From: TCS-49 sp964442515
GTDB taxonomy: Bacteria > Campylobacterota > Campylobacteria > Campylobacterales > Sulfurovaceae
Length of the DNA stretch: 28,533 nt
Assembly (NCBI GenBank): GCA_964442515.1
Contig: CAYUAC010000011.1
Coordinates: 1-28,533 of the forward strand
Reading direction: 5' to 3'
Position numbers and translations under genes: made by a program. Positions within the stretch are counted from its first letter, which is position 1; the number at the start of each line of letters is the position of its first letter. Below the pieces are notes generated by a model. That model was not told the origin of the DNA, made no database searches, and saw only the letters and a list, made by a program, of their open reading frames with translations. Below are positions 1 through 6,886 of the stretch, in pieces.

Positions 1-78
1 CTGCGTCACCGCGCGCAAGTCTTACGAAAAAGCTTTAAAAGCTATGACCGCACAGAGTTTTTAGAGGTGGCCTTATGA
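1..78 (+). CDS. C-terminal end of an unidentified protein (partial)
   Basis: Frame 1 is open from the window edge to a TGA at 76-78 and encodes about 25 residues rich in Arg, Lys and hydrophobics, ending in EVAL. A promoter-like element and the next gene follow at once, so this is probably the tail of an upstream gene. The fragment is too short to name a family, and it could be chance. Confidence 0.4.
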   Translation: MRHRAQVLRKSFKSYDRTEFLEVAL

Positions 79-86
79 AAATACGT

Positions 87-92
87 TATAAT
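87..92 (+). promoter_or_regulatory. Candidate -10 box for the rhodanese lipoprotein gene
   Basis: A perfect TATAAT lies 30 bp before the start codon, followed by an AAGGA ribosome-binding site at 110-114. There is no good -35 box, which is common for promoters in Campylobacterota. Confidence 0.4.
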
Positions 93-121
93 AAATTATC
101 TCAGAAAAAAAGGATAGAACA

Positions 122-991
122 ATGAAGATGAACTTCACTAAGCTGTTATCAGCTTTAGCCATTGCTGCAATGGCAGTGTTTATAAGCGGGTGTACGACGT
201 CGCCGAAAGTAGCCGATTCTGACGTAGAGTTGAAAAAGATTTCAAAAGAGAGAGCGAAAACACTCTATGACAAGGACGCGGCGCTTTTTATCGACGCAAG
301 ACCTGCCAAGCTTTTCAAAGTCGGAACGATTATGGGGTCAGTCAACATCCCTTCAGATCTTCCCGAATCAAAAGTCGGACTGCTTCCTCAGGATAAAGAT
401 GCAAAAATCGTATCATACTGCAACGGTCCAAAATGCCACCACTCAAGCAAACTGGCTAAAAAACTCGTAAAGCGCGGATACAGCAATGTTGTTGTCTACG
501 ACGGCGGTTATCCCGAGTGGAAAGAAGCGGATTATCCGCAAATGGGTATCTTAAGAGAGTGTGAAGCCGACAGTGACGGTGCGTATGAACCAAGCAGAGA
601 CCAGATTACCAAAAACGGGGTTACGGTCTATCCGGGCGGCGTATCAGGCCAGGTTGATCAAAAATGGCTTGCCCCTATGATCAATGAAGGAAACCTTCCC
701 GAAGGAACCGTTCTTATTGATGTCAGAAAAGCCGATCAGTATGAAGAAGGCCATATCAAGGGTGCAAAGAACGTAACATACAGTTCTGAAAATGACAGTC
801 TGGATGAGAGCAAACTGCCAAAAGACAAGCTAAGCATTTTTTACTGCAACACCGGTCTTACTTCAGCTGATGCGTATAATTCATTAAGCGATGAAGCCAA
901 AAAAAGAGCGCTGTATATTGATGCAACCATCAAATGTGACGGCGGTACATGTCAGTTAGAAGCCAATGAAGACCTGTCTGACCTGCTGTAA
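122..991 (+). CDS. Double-rhodanese lipoprotein
   Basis: A 289-residue exported sulfur-handling protein. The N-terminus is a lipoprotein signal (basic start, hydrophobic stretch 8-20, lipobox ISGC with Cys24), so it should be anchored in a membrane and face the periplasm. Two rhodanese domains follow. In the first (about 35-140) the active-site loop starts at Cys100, with a second Cys at 105 followed by two His. In the second (about 170-289) the loop is at Cys242 (YCNTGLTS). Rhodaneses move sulfane sulfur between thiols, which fits a sulfur-metabolising organism. Extra cysteines at 147, 272 and 277 could pair or bind metal. ATG at 122 is chosen because AAGGA precedes it at good spacing; Met3 is an alternative. 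It appears monocistronic. The physiological sulfur donor cannot be read from sequence. Confidence 0.85.
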   Translation: MKMNFTKLLSALAIAAMAVFISGCTTSPKVADSDVELKKISKERAKTLYDKDAALFIDARPAKLFKVGTIMGSVNIPSDLPESKVGLLPQDKDAKIVSYCNGPKCHHSSKLAKKLVKRGYSNVVVYDGGYPEWKEADYPQMGILRECEADSDGAYEPSRDQITKNGVTVYPGGVSGQVDQKWLAPMINEGNLPEGTVLIDVRKADQYEEGHIKGAKNVTYSSENDSLDESKLPKDKLSIFYCNTGLTSADAYNSLSDEAKKRALYIDATIKCDGGTCQLEANEDLSDLL

Positions 992-1005
992 TCTTTTGCG
1001 ACGGT

Positions 1006-1021
1006 AGAGGAGCACTCCTCT
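1006..1021 (+). terminator. Hairpin after the rhodanese gene (possible terminator)
   Basis: A perfect 7-bp stem (AGAGGAG / CTCCTCT) with a 2-nt centre starts 15 bp after the stop codon. The following bases (GCTGTTGTTTAT) are only moderately T-rich, so termination strength is uncertain. Confidence 0.4.
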
Positions 1022-1159
1022 GCTGTTGTTTATACTCCACAAAATATTTCTAACATCTTTCAAACATCCTTATGAAACATAACCCGACAGACTTTGTGCC
1101 GCAGGTAAGAATTATCTGTATAAGCCGGAAAAGGGGGTAAATGAGGTTGTTGCGGTTAT

Positions 1160-1184
1160 CGGTATGCCCAAAAAAGGCATACCG
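1160..1184. terminator. Strong hairpin at the 3' end of the actP operon
   Basis: A perfect 9-bp stem (CGGTATGCC / GGCATACCG) with a 7-nt loop, 16 bp beyond the actP stop codon. No U-tract follows on either strand, so it may protect the 3' end of the mRNA or need help to terminate. The stretch 1022-1159 holds no convincing gene. Confidence 0.45.
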
Positions 1185-1200
1185 AAGAAGGAGCTATGAC

Positions 1201-2850
1201 CTAGTGGTCCATAGCTCCCTCAGCACCGATGCCCGTCTGGCAGCGGATATCCTGAGCGTCAAATTTTTCTCTGTCTTGCTGTGCCTGTTTGCTGTTATCG
1301 GTAATAGAAAAGAACCAGATAGAAGCAAAGGCGACGATGATACTAAACAGTGCCGGATATTTATAGGGAAAGATCGCTTCGGCGTTGCCGAGAATATCTT
1401 TCCAGACAACAGGACCCAGAATAACCAGGACCACAGCCGTGGCAAGTCCCAGTGAACCGCCGACAACCGCGCCTCTGGTGGTAAGTTTTTTCCAAAAGAT
1501 GGAAAGAAACAAAATCGGAAAGTTTGCCGAAGAAGCGATGGCAAACGCCAAGCCCACGACAAAAGCGATGTTTTGGTTTTCAAAGAGTATGCCAAGGATT
1601 ATCGCCACGATCCCGATGGCAATCGTTGCGTATTTACTTACTCTCATCTCCGTTTTTTCATCCACGCGGCCCGCCGCGATGACATTGGCGTACAGATCAT
1701 GTGAAATTGCGCTGGCTCCGGCCAGGGTCAAGCCTGAGACCACCGCAAGGATGGTGGCAAAGGCTACGGCACTGATAAAGCCCAGAAAGAGGTCGCCGCC
1801 AACTGCATGCGAAAGGTGGATTGCGGCCATATTGTCGCCGCCGAAGAGTTCTCCCGCACTTTCAAAATATCCCGGGTTGGTTGAAACCAGTACGATCGCG
1901 CCAAAACCGATGATAAAGGTTAGGATATAAAAATACCCGATAAAGCCCGTGGCGACAAAAACCGATTTTCTGGCCTGTTTGGCATCGGCGACGGTAAAAA
2001 AGCGCATCAGGATGTGGGGCAGTCCCGCCACGCCAAACATCAGCGCAAGCCCAAGCGAAATCGCCGAGATGGGATCGCTGACAAGGCCGCCTGGTTTCAT
2101 GATCTCTATACCGTTTGGATGCGCGTCAACCGCTCCTTGAAACAGCTGGGCTGGGTTGAAATTGTAATACGCCAAAACCGCAATGGCCATAAAGGTGGCC
2201 CCTGAAAGCAGCAGCACGGCTTTGATCACCTGAACCCACGTGGTAGCAAGCATCCCGCCAAGGGCGACGTAGGAAATCATCAAGATTCCTACGATAATAA
2301 CGGCAAACTCATAGGGCAGACCAAACAGCACCTGAATCAGTTTGCCCGAACCGACCATCTGCGCGATGAGGTATAAAAGCACCACGGCGATGGAGCCAAA
2401 GGCTGCCAGCGTACGGATGGGCTTTTGCTTCAGCCGGTAGGAAGCCACGTCGGCAAAGGTGTATTTACCGAGGTTTCGCAACTGTTCTGAGATCAAAAAC
2501 AAAACGATGGGCCAGCCGACCAAAAAGCCGATGGAGTAGATCAGCCCGTCATACCCCTGCAGATACACAAGACCGCTGATCCCCAGAAAGGAGGCTGCGG
2601 ACATATAATCGCCCGCAATGGCCAAACCGTTCTGGGTTCCGGTGATGCCGCCGCCCGCGGTATAAAAATCCTTGGCCGTCTTGGTACGCTTGGACGCCCA
2701 GTAGGTAATCCCCAGCGTAAAGCCTACAAAAATAAAAAACATAACGACTGCCGGGACGTTGATGCCGCCCTGGGCCAAACCTTTTTCCGCCGCTTCATTT
2801 GCCAGTGCCAGAGACGGCAGCAGTGCCAAAAGCGATAAGAGTTTACGCAT
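1201..2850 (-). CDS. actP: Cation/acetate symporter ActP
   Basis: An inner-membrane sodium:solute symporter family protein that takes up acetate with a cation. From the chosen start (MRKLLSLLALL) it has 549 residues, the usual length of ActP. An N-terminal signal-like segment is followed by many membrane helices and family-typical stretches such as TAKDFYTAGGGI, NGLAIAGDYMSAASFLG and the Gly/Ala-rich SGLTLAGASAISHDLYA. The reading frame is open further upstream, but that part overlaps the DUF485 gene; the ATG at 2848-2850 has a GGAGG-type site (CTCC on the plus strand at 2859-2862). It overlaps the upstream gene by 8 bp, implying translational coupling. Acetyl-CoA synthetase, which would use the imported acetate, lies 6 kb away. 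Confidence 0.92.
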   Translation of the reverse strand: MRKLLSLLALLPSLALANEAAEKGLAQGGINVPAVVMFFIFVGFTLGITYWASKRTKTAKDFYTAGGGITGTQNGLAIAGDYMSAASFLGISGLVYLQGYDGLIYSIGFLVGWPIVLFLISEQLRNLGKYTFADVASYRLKQKPIRTLAAFGSIAVVLLYLIAQMVGSGKLIQVLFGLPYEFAVIIVGILMISYVALGGMLATTWVQVIKAVLLLSGATFMAIAVLAYYNFNPAQLFQGAVDAHPNGIEIMKPGGLVSDPISAISLGLALMFGVAGLPHILMRFFTVADAKQARKSVFVATGFIGYFYILTFIIGFGAIVLVSTNPGYFESAGELFGGDNMAAIHLSHAVGGDLFLGFISAVAFATILAVVSGLTLAGASAISHDLYANVIAAGRVDEKTEMRVSKYATIAIGIVAIILGILFENQNIAFVVGLAFAIASSANFPILFLSIFWKKLTTRGAVVGGSLGLATAVVLVILGPVVWKDILGNAEAIFPYKYPALFSIIVAFASIWFFSITDNSKQAQQDREKFDAQDIRCQTGIGAEGAMDH

Positions 2851-3163
2851 TTTCAGCCTCCTTGAGTTCGCTTTTGATTTCTCGGGTGAGTTTGTCAAAA
2901 TCCCGATTTGCTTTTTTGGTGTAGATGCCTGTGGTAATAAACGAAATAATAATGATCGCCAATCCCACGGGAATCCCAACCGTTGTTACGCCGCCGGTTA
3001 AACTGGCACCTAAAACTTCCGGTTTATACGCCAAAAGCAGTATAAATCCGTAATACATCACGAAAATAAAAGCAGCCAGTTTCCACGCAAACTTGCTGCG
3101 CGTTTGTACAAGTTCTTTGTACTTTGGGCTGTTTTTGATTCGCTGGACCGTTTCTTTATCCAT
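2843..3163 (-). CDS. DUF485 membrane protein, partner of ActP
   Basis: A 106-residue protein with a basic cytoplasmic N-terminus, two hydrophobic segments (about 27-47 and 58-80) and a charged C-terminus. This is the DUF485 (YjcH-type) layout. Genes of this family are usually found directly before actP, as here, and are thought to assist the symporter; the mechanism is not established. The ATG at 3161-3163 follows a clear AAGGAGAGGG site. It is the first gene of a two-gene operon with a sigma-70-like promoter upstream. Confidence 0.88.
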   Translation of the reverse strand: MDKETVQRIKNSPKYKELVQTRSKFAWKLAAFIFVMYYGFILLLAYKPEVLGASLTGGVTTVGIPVGLAIIIISFITTGIYTKKANRDFDKLTREIKSELKEAENA

Positions 3164-3223
3164 ACCCTCTCCTTTGTAGATTACTGCGGTTATTGTAAGT
3201 TTTTATCATAGCGTGACAGTAGC

Positions 3224-3253
3224 ATTATAGAAAAATTCTCACAGTTAGTACAA
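3224..3253 (-). promoter_or_regulatory. Sigma-70-type promoter for the DUF485-actP operon
   Basis: On the minus strand, TTGTAC (3248-3253) and a perfect TATAAT (3224-3229) are separated by 18 bp. The start codon lies about 60 bp downstream of the -10 box. Confidence 0.55.
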
Positions 3254-3331
3254 TAAATCGCATCGGTGTTAACAGTCGTAACATAAAACCCTGGATAAAA
3301 AATGACCATTTTACCGTTGTATATTTAAGTA

Positions 3332-3337
3332 TATAAT
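3332..3337 (+). promoter_or_regulatory. Candidate -10 box of the mod operon
   Basis: A perfect TATAAT ends 13 bp before the ModE-like palindrome. Transcription would begin near 3344, placing the operator over about +8 to +27. The -35 region (TTTTAC near 3309) is weak. Confidence 0.5.
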
Positions 3338-3350
3338 GCTACAATTGTCG

Positions 3351-3370
3351 TTATATAATCGATTATATAA
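3351..3370 (+). promoter_or_regulatory. ModE operator (molybdate-responsive)
   Basis: A perfect 20-bp palindrome containing TATATA (3352-3357), six bases ATCGAT, then TATATA (3364-3369). The TATATA-N6-TATATA core is that of the known ModE box, and a CG precedes it as in the E. coli sites. It ends 8 bp before the modE start codon and its right arm merges with the ribosome-binding site (AAGGA, 3369-3373). Molybdate-bound ModE would be expected to block the operon here, giving autorepression. Confidence 0.75.
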
Positions 3371-3378
3371 GGAAACGT

Positions 3379-4161
3379 ATGGATTTTTCATCCTCATTGA
3401 CGCTTGCAAGCAAGGATGCACCGTTTTTGATGCAAAAACGCATCGACCTGCTTGAAGCGATTGAAAAACACGGCTCCATCAGCAAAGCCGCCAAAGCTGT
3501 TCCTATGAGTTACAAAAGCGCGTGGGACGCAGTGGATGCGATGAACAACCTGGGCAGCGGCACGGTCGTGCTAAGAGCGACGGGGGGAAAAGGAGGCGGC
3601 GGAGCCAGGCTGAGCGGTTACGGACAAAAGCTCGTTAAAACGTACCGGGTGCTGCAAAAGCAGCACGAACAGTTTTTAGCCAGACTTTCAGAGGCTGCCG
3701 ATTTTGACAGCGGCAGTATGCAAACATTACAAAGGTTTACGATGCAGCTAAGCGCCAGAAACCAGATCAGCGGGATTGTCGATAAGATTGTCGCCGATGA
3801 GGTCAATGCCAACGTGGTGCTCACGGCCAAAAGCGGGGTGCAGTTTTTTGCCTCCATCTCCGTTGACAGCGTTGAAGCACTGGGACTTCGCAAAGGGATG
3901 GAAGCAATAGCGGTGTTTAAATCCAGCAATGTGCTTTTGGCCAGAGATGAAGCCACAGTAATCAGTGCCAGGAATAAAATAACCGGGCAGGTAAGTGCCG
4001 TAACCCAGACGGCGACAAACGCGCAGGTGGTTCTTGATATCGGCGAGGGGGAAAATATTACCGCTATCGTAACTGCCGGGGCGGTCAAGAAGCTTGGATT
4101 GAAAAAAGACGGCTGTTGCGTTGCTTTTATCAAAGCCAGTGATATCATGATAGGATTATAA
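3379..4161 (+). CDS. modE: Molybdate-responsive regulator ModE
   Basis: A 260-residue DNA-binding molybdate sensor. Residues 17-95 form a winged helix-turn-helix of the LysR-like ModE type (HGSISKAAKAVPMSYKSAWD), with a glycine-rich wing at 69-76. Two Mop/TOBE domains follow, each opening with the typical SARN motif (125-128 and 196-199), which bind molybdate at the dimer interface. Length and order match E. coli ModE (about 262 residues). It is the first gene of the mod operon, 9 bp before modA, and has a ModE box over its own ribosome-binding site. With molybdate it should repress the transporter; effects on molybdoenzyme genes outside the window are possible but not visible. Confidence 0.92.
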   Translation: MDFSSSLTLASKDAPFLMQKRIDLLEAIEKHGSISKAAKAVPMSYKSAWDAVDAMNNLGSGTVVLRATGGKGGGGARLSGYGQKLVKTYRVLQKQHEQFLARLSEAADFDSGSMQTLQRFTMQLSARNQISGIVDKIVADEVNANVVLTAKSGVQFFASISVDSVEALGLRKGMEAIAVFKSSNVLLARDEATVISARNKITGQVSAVTQTATNAQVVLDIGEGENITAIVTAGAVKKLGLKKDGCCVAFIKASDIMIGL

Positions 4162-4170
4162 GGATATAAA

Positions 4171-4917
4171 ATGTTGAAAAAACTACTCACTATATGCGCC
4201 GCGGCCGTGTTTTCGTGTGCGGGAACGATCAATATAGCCGTTGCGGCCAATGTCAGTTACGCGGTAGGGGATTTGATAAAAGAGTTTAACAAACTCTACC
4301 CCGACACCAAGGTCAAAGTTACACTCAGCAGCAGCGGCAAACTCACCGCCCAGATCAAAAACGGCGCGCCCTACCAGCTGTTTATGGCTGCGAATATGGA
4401 TTATCCAAACGCGCTGTATGAACAAGAAATAGCGGTAACCAGGCCGCTTATTTACGCGCAGGGGGGACTTAGCTATTTAAGCTCAAGCAAAAAAGATTTT
4501 TCAAAAGGAATGGAAACGGTCGCGGATAAAAAGATCGGCAAGATTGCAATCGCCAATCCAAAAGCAGCGCCGTACGGGGCTGCTTCTGTTGAGGCGCTCA
4601 AAAACGCGGGATTGTATGAAAAGGTTAAAGACAGATTCGTCTACGCCGAATCGATTTCGCAAACGGTTTCGTATGCCGTAACCGCCGCTGATATCGGTTT
4701 TATCGCCAAATCCTCGCTGTACAGCGACAAGATGAAAAAATATAAAAAAGGGGTGCATTACAGTCATGTCGATCCTAAGCTGTATACCCCCATCGATCAG
4801 GGGATCGTGATCTTGAAAAACGCGCAGGCTGATAAAGAGGTCGCGGCTTTTTACAGTTTTGTCTTGAGCAAAAGGGCCAAAACCGTCTTTGAAGACTACG
4901 GATATCTTGTGCCATGA
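4171..4917 (+). CDS. modA: Molybdate-binding periplasmic protein ModA
   Basis: A 248-residue substrate-binding protein with a Sec signal peptide (cleavage likely after the first 20-25 residues). The mature start (INIAVAANVSYAVGDLIKEF) and the stretch SSSGKLTAQIKNGAPYQLFM match the ModA fold, where Ser residues coordinate the oxyanion; later IAIANPKAAPYGAASVEAL is also characteristic. It captures molybdate (and probably tungstate) and delivers it to ModB. An AAGGA site lies before the ATG. Its end overlaps the next gene by 4 bp (ATGA). The position between modE and the TOBE gene supports the assignment. Confidence 0.92.
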   Translation: MLKKLLTICAAAVFSCAGTINIAVAANVSYAVGDLIKEFNKLYPDTKVKVTLSSSGKLTAQIKNGAPYQLFMAANMDYPNALYEQEIAVTRPLIYAQGGLSYLSSSKKDFSKGMETVADKKIGKIAIANPKAAPYGAASVEALKNAGLYEKVKDRFVYAESISQTVSYAVTAADIGFIAKSSLYSDKMKKYKKGVHYSHVDPKLYTPIDQGIVILKNAQADKEVAAFYSFVLSKRAKTVFEDYGYLVP

Positions 4918-5315
4918 ATGATATACAGGCTGTGATAACGAATATTGAAAGCATGGAAGGTCTTAATATCGTTACCTTTGATTTTGGCGGACAGGAGTTG
5001 ACGATGATGAGCCTTGATCTTGGAAGCGGGGTTCAAAAGGATAGACAAGCCCTGCTGGAAGTCAAACCCTCCCACGTCGCCGTGGGAACCAGGCGGTGCG
5101 AACATATCAGCTACTCCAATAAACTTGCCTGCAAGATCAGGCGTATCCGGACGGGCAAACTATTATGCGTGTTGGACCTTTCATGCCACAACGCGGTGAT
5201 TGAGTCGATGATTACGGCCAGGTCGGCCAAAAAGATGGGGCTTGTGCAGGGAATGGAGGTTACAGCCTATATCAAAGCCAGTGAACTGGCTATCAAGGAG
5301 TTAGTCGATGCTTGA
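4914..5315 (+). CDS. Tandem TOBE/Mop-domain molybdate-binding protein
   Basis: A 133-residue cytoplasmic protein built of two small beta-domains. The C-terminal one (about 68-130) is a recognisable Mop/TOBE unit (NAVIESMITARSAKKMGLVQGMEVTA); the N-terminal one (1-65) is a diverged TOBE-like fold. Mop proteins bind molybdate or tungstate and may buffer it. It overlaps modA by 4 bp and modB by 8 bp, so it belongs to the operon. From memory, Campylobacter jejuni has a comparable small gene between modA and modB. It could be a ModC-like TOBE pair that became separate, but its role as a store versus a regulator cannot be decided here. Confidence 0.75.
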   Translation: MNDIQAVITNIESMEGLNIVTFDFGGQELTMMSLDLGSGVQKDRQALLEVKPSHVAVGTRRCEHISYSNKLACKIRRIRTGKLLCVLDLSCHNAVIESMITARSAKKMGLVQGMEVTAYIKASELAIKELVDA

Positions 5316-5997
5316 ACTCCTGTTACAGGTGGAGTGGACCCCGTTTTGGCTTTCGTTTAAACTTGCGGGTATTACGACCGTAATCCTGTTTCTTTTGAGC
5401 TTGCCCCTTAGCTGGTACCTTTCCCAAACCAGATCAAAAACCAAACCCGTTATAGAAGCCATTACGGCCCTGCCTATCGTACTGCCGCCGTCGGTACTTG
5501 GTTTCTATATTCTCTGGGGCCTTTCGCACAATTCGCCTATAGGCGAGTTTGTCAAAGAAACCTTCGGGATATCGCTGGTATTTAATTTCACCGGACTGGT
5601 GATTGCCAGTTGCCTCTATTCGCTGCCCTTTATGGTCCAGCCCTTGCAGGGCGGATTTGAAAAGCTAAGCGGTACAATGCTTGAAGCAAGCTATCTCAGT
5701 GGCAAAGGGCGTTTGAAAACCCTCTTTTTCGTGGCTTTGCCCAATATGAAACCCGCCCTTATGACAGCCGTTATCGTTACCTTTGCCCATACGGTCGGGG
5801 AATTTGGCGTCGTACTGATGGTAGGGGGCAGCATCCCCGGCGATACCAAGGTCGCCTCCGTTGCGATCTATGAATTTGTCGAAATTATGGATTATGAAAT
5901 GGCCCACCTCTACAGCGCGATTATGCTTGTTATCAGCTTCTTGGTGCTTTTTGGGGTATACGTGTTTAACCGTAAACAGAGCAAAACCTTTATATAG
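5308..5997 (+). CDS. modB: Molybdate ABC transporter permease ModB
   Basis: A 229-residue inner-membrane permease with about five membrane segments, the normal size for ModB. The cytoplasmic coupling loop that docks on the ATPase is visible near 130-150 (LEASYLSGKGRLKTLFFVALP), matching the EAA motif, and GEFGVVLMVGGSIPG is a typical ModB stretch. The start overlaps the end of the TOBE gene by 8 bp, and modC begins 9 bp after the stop. Confidence 0.93.
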   Translation: MLELLLQVEWTPFWLSFKLAGITTVILFLLSLPLSWYLSQTRSKTKPVIEAITALPIVLPPSVLGFYILWGLSHNSPIGEFVKETFGISLVFNFTGLVIASCLYSLPFMVQPLQGGFEKLSGTMLEASYLSGKGRLKTLFFVALPNMKPALMTAVIVTFAHTVGEFGVVLMVGGSIPGDTKVASVAIYEFVEIMDYEMAHLYSAIMLVISFLVLFGVYVFNRKQSKTFI

Positions 5998-6006
5998 GAT
6001 GCAATC

Positions 6007-6858
6007 ATGCTGGATATCGATATAGAAAAAAAACTCCACGGTCAGGGCGGTGAGATGACGCTTACAGTCGCACTTCAGATCGGCCGGGGCGATTTTGTCG
6101 CCCTCAGCGGCCCCAGCGGCAGCGGCAAAACAACGCTGCTTCGTATTCTGGCCGGTCTTGAAGAAGCCAAAGGGACAATCCGGGCGGGTTCCCGGATATG
6201 GCAGGATAAACAATTCCGCTTGCCGGTACAAAAACGCCGCATCGGTTTTGTTTTTCAGGAGTACGCCCTTTTTGAGAATATGAACGTTTTAAAAAACCTG
6301 CTTTTTGTCAAAAAGGATCCCGCTTTAGCAAATAAACTGCTGGAAATGACGGGATTGACCCGGATGCAAAAGCGGATGCCCGCCAGTCTCAGCGGGGGGC
6401 AGAAACAGCGCGTAAGCCTGTGCAGAGCGATGATGAATGAACCGCAGCTGCTGCTGATGGATGAACCCCTCTCGGCTTTGGACCCTCAGATGCGGACAAA
6501 GCTGCAGCATGATATTTTAAAACTGCACAAAGCCTTTGGTACCACCACGGTAATGGTCAGCCACGATCCAAGCGAAATCTACCGGCTGGCTGATTGGATG
6601 GTTGAACTCGATCACGGCCGCATAACGGGAAGGGGGAAGCCTAAGGATCTGTTGTTAAAAACCAAAGGCAGCCATAAATTTTCTTTTGAGGGCGAACTGC
6701 TGGATATTGTCACCGTAGACGTGATCAGCGTGGCGATTGTCTCCATTGGGCAGCAGATTGTGGAAGTGGTGATCAGCCAGGAACAAGCCCAAACGCTCAA
6801 AATCGGTCAGGCCGTGTCGGTGGGTACCAAAGCGTTTGCCCCGATACTGCAAGGGTGA
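6007..6858 (+). CDS. modC: Molybdate ABC transporter ATPase ModC
   Basis: A 283-residue ATPase that powers ModB. Visible motifs: Walker A GPSGSGKTT (35-43), Q-loop Gln84, signature LSGGQ (128-132), Walker B LLLMDE (148-153) and switch His186. Residues 215-283 form a C-terminal TOBE-like domain, shorter than in E. coli ModC (about 352 residues), which fits the shorter Campylobacterota form. It is the last gene of the mod operon and converges on the LapD-like gene with 28 bp between stop codons; a weak imperfect hairpin lies there. Confidence 0.92.
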   Translation: MLDIDIEKKLHGQGGEMTLTVALQIGRGDFVALSGPSGSGKTTLLRILAGLEEAKGTIRAGSRIWQDKQFRLPVQKRRIGFVFQEYALFENMNVLKNLLFVKKDPALANKLLEMTGLTRMQKRMPASLSGGQKQRVSLCRAMMNEPQLLLMDEPLSALDPQMRTKLQHDILKLHKAFGTTTVMVSHDPSEIYRLADWMVELDHGRITGRGKPKDLLLKTKGSHKFSFEGELLDIVTVDVISVAIVSIGQQIVEVVISQEQAQTLKIGQAVSVGTKAFAPILQG

Positions 6859-6886
6859 GTGTCATTTACGCTTATGACGCGAAATC

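Noticed and set aside
1141..1455. Plus-strand ORF with an AAGGGGG-like site before its ATG
   Set aside because: It runs antisense through the 3' end of actP and its protein has no fold-like character; the upstream purine run is likely chance.
3618..4250. 210-codon minus-strand ORF
   Set aside because: Lies over modE and the start of modA, both of which are clearly coding on the plus strand.
6859..6880. Imperfect hairpin between modC and the LapD-like gene
   Set aside because: Only 7 pairs with a wobble, 8-nt loop and no U-tract; too weak to call a terminator.
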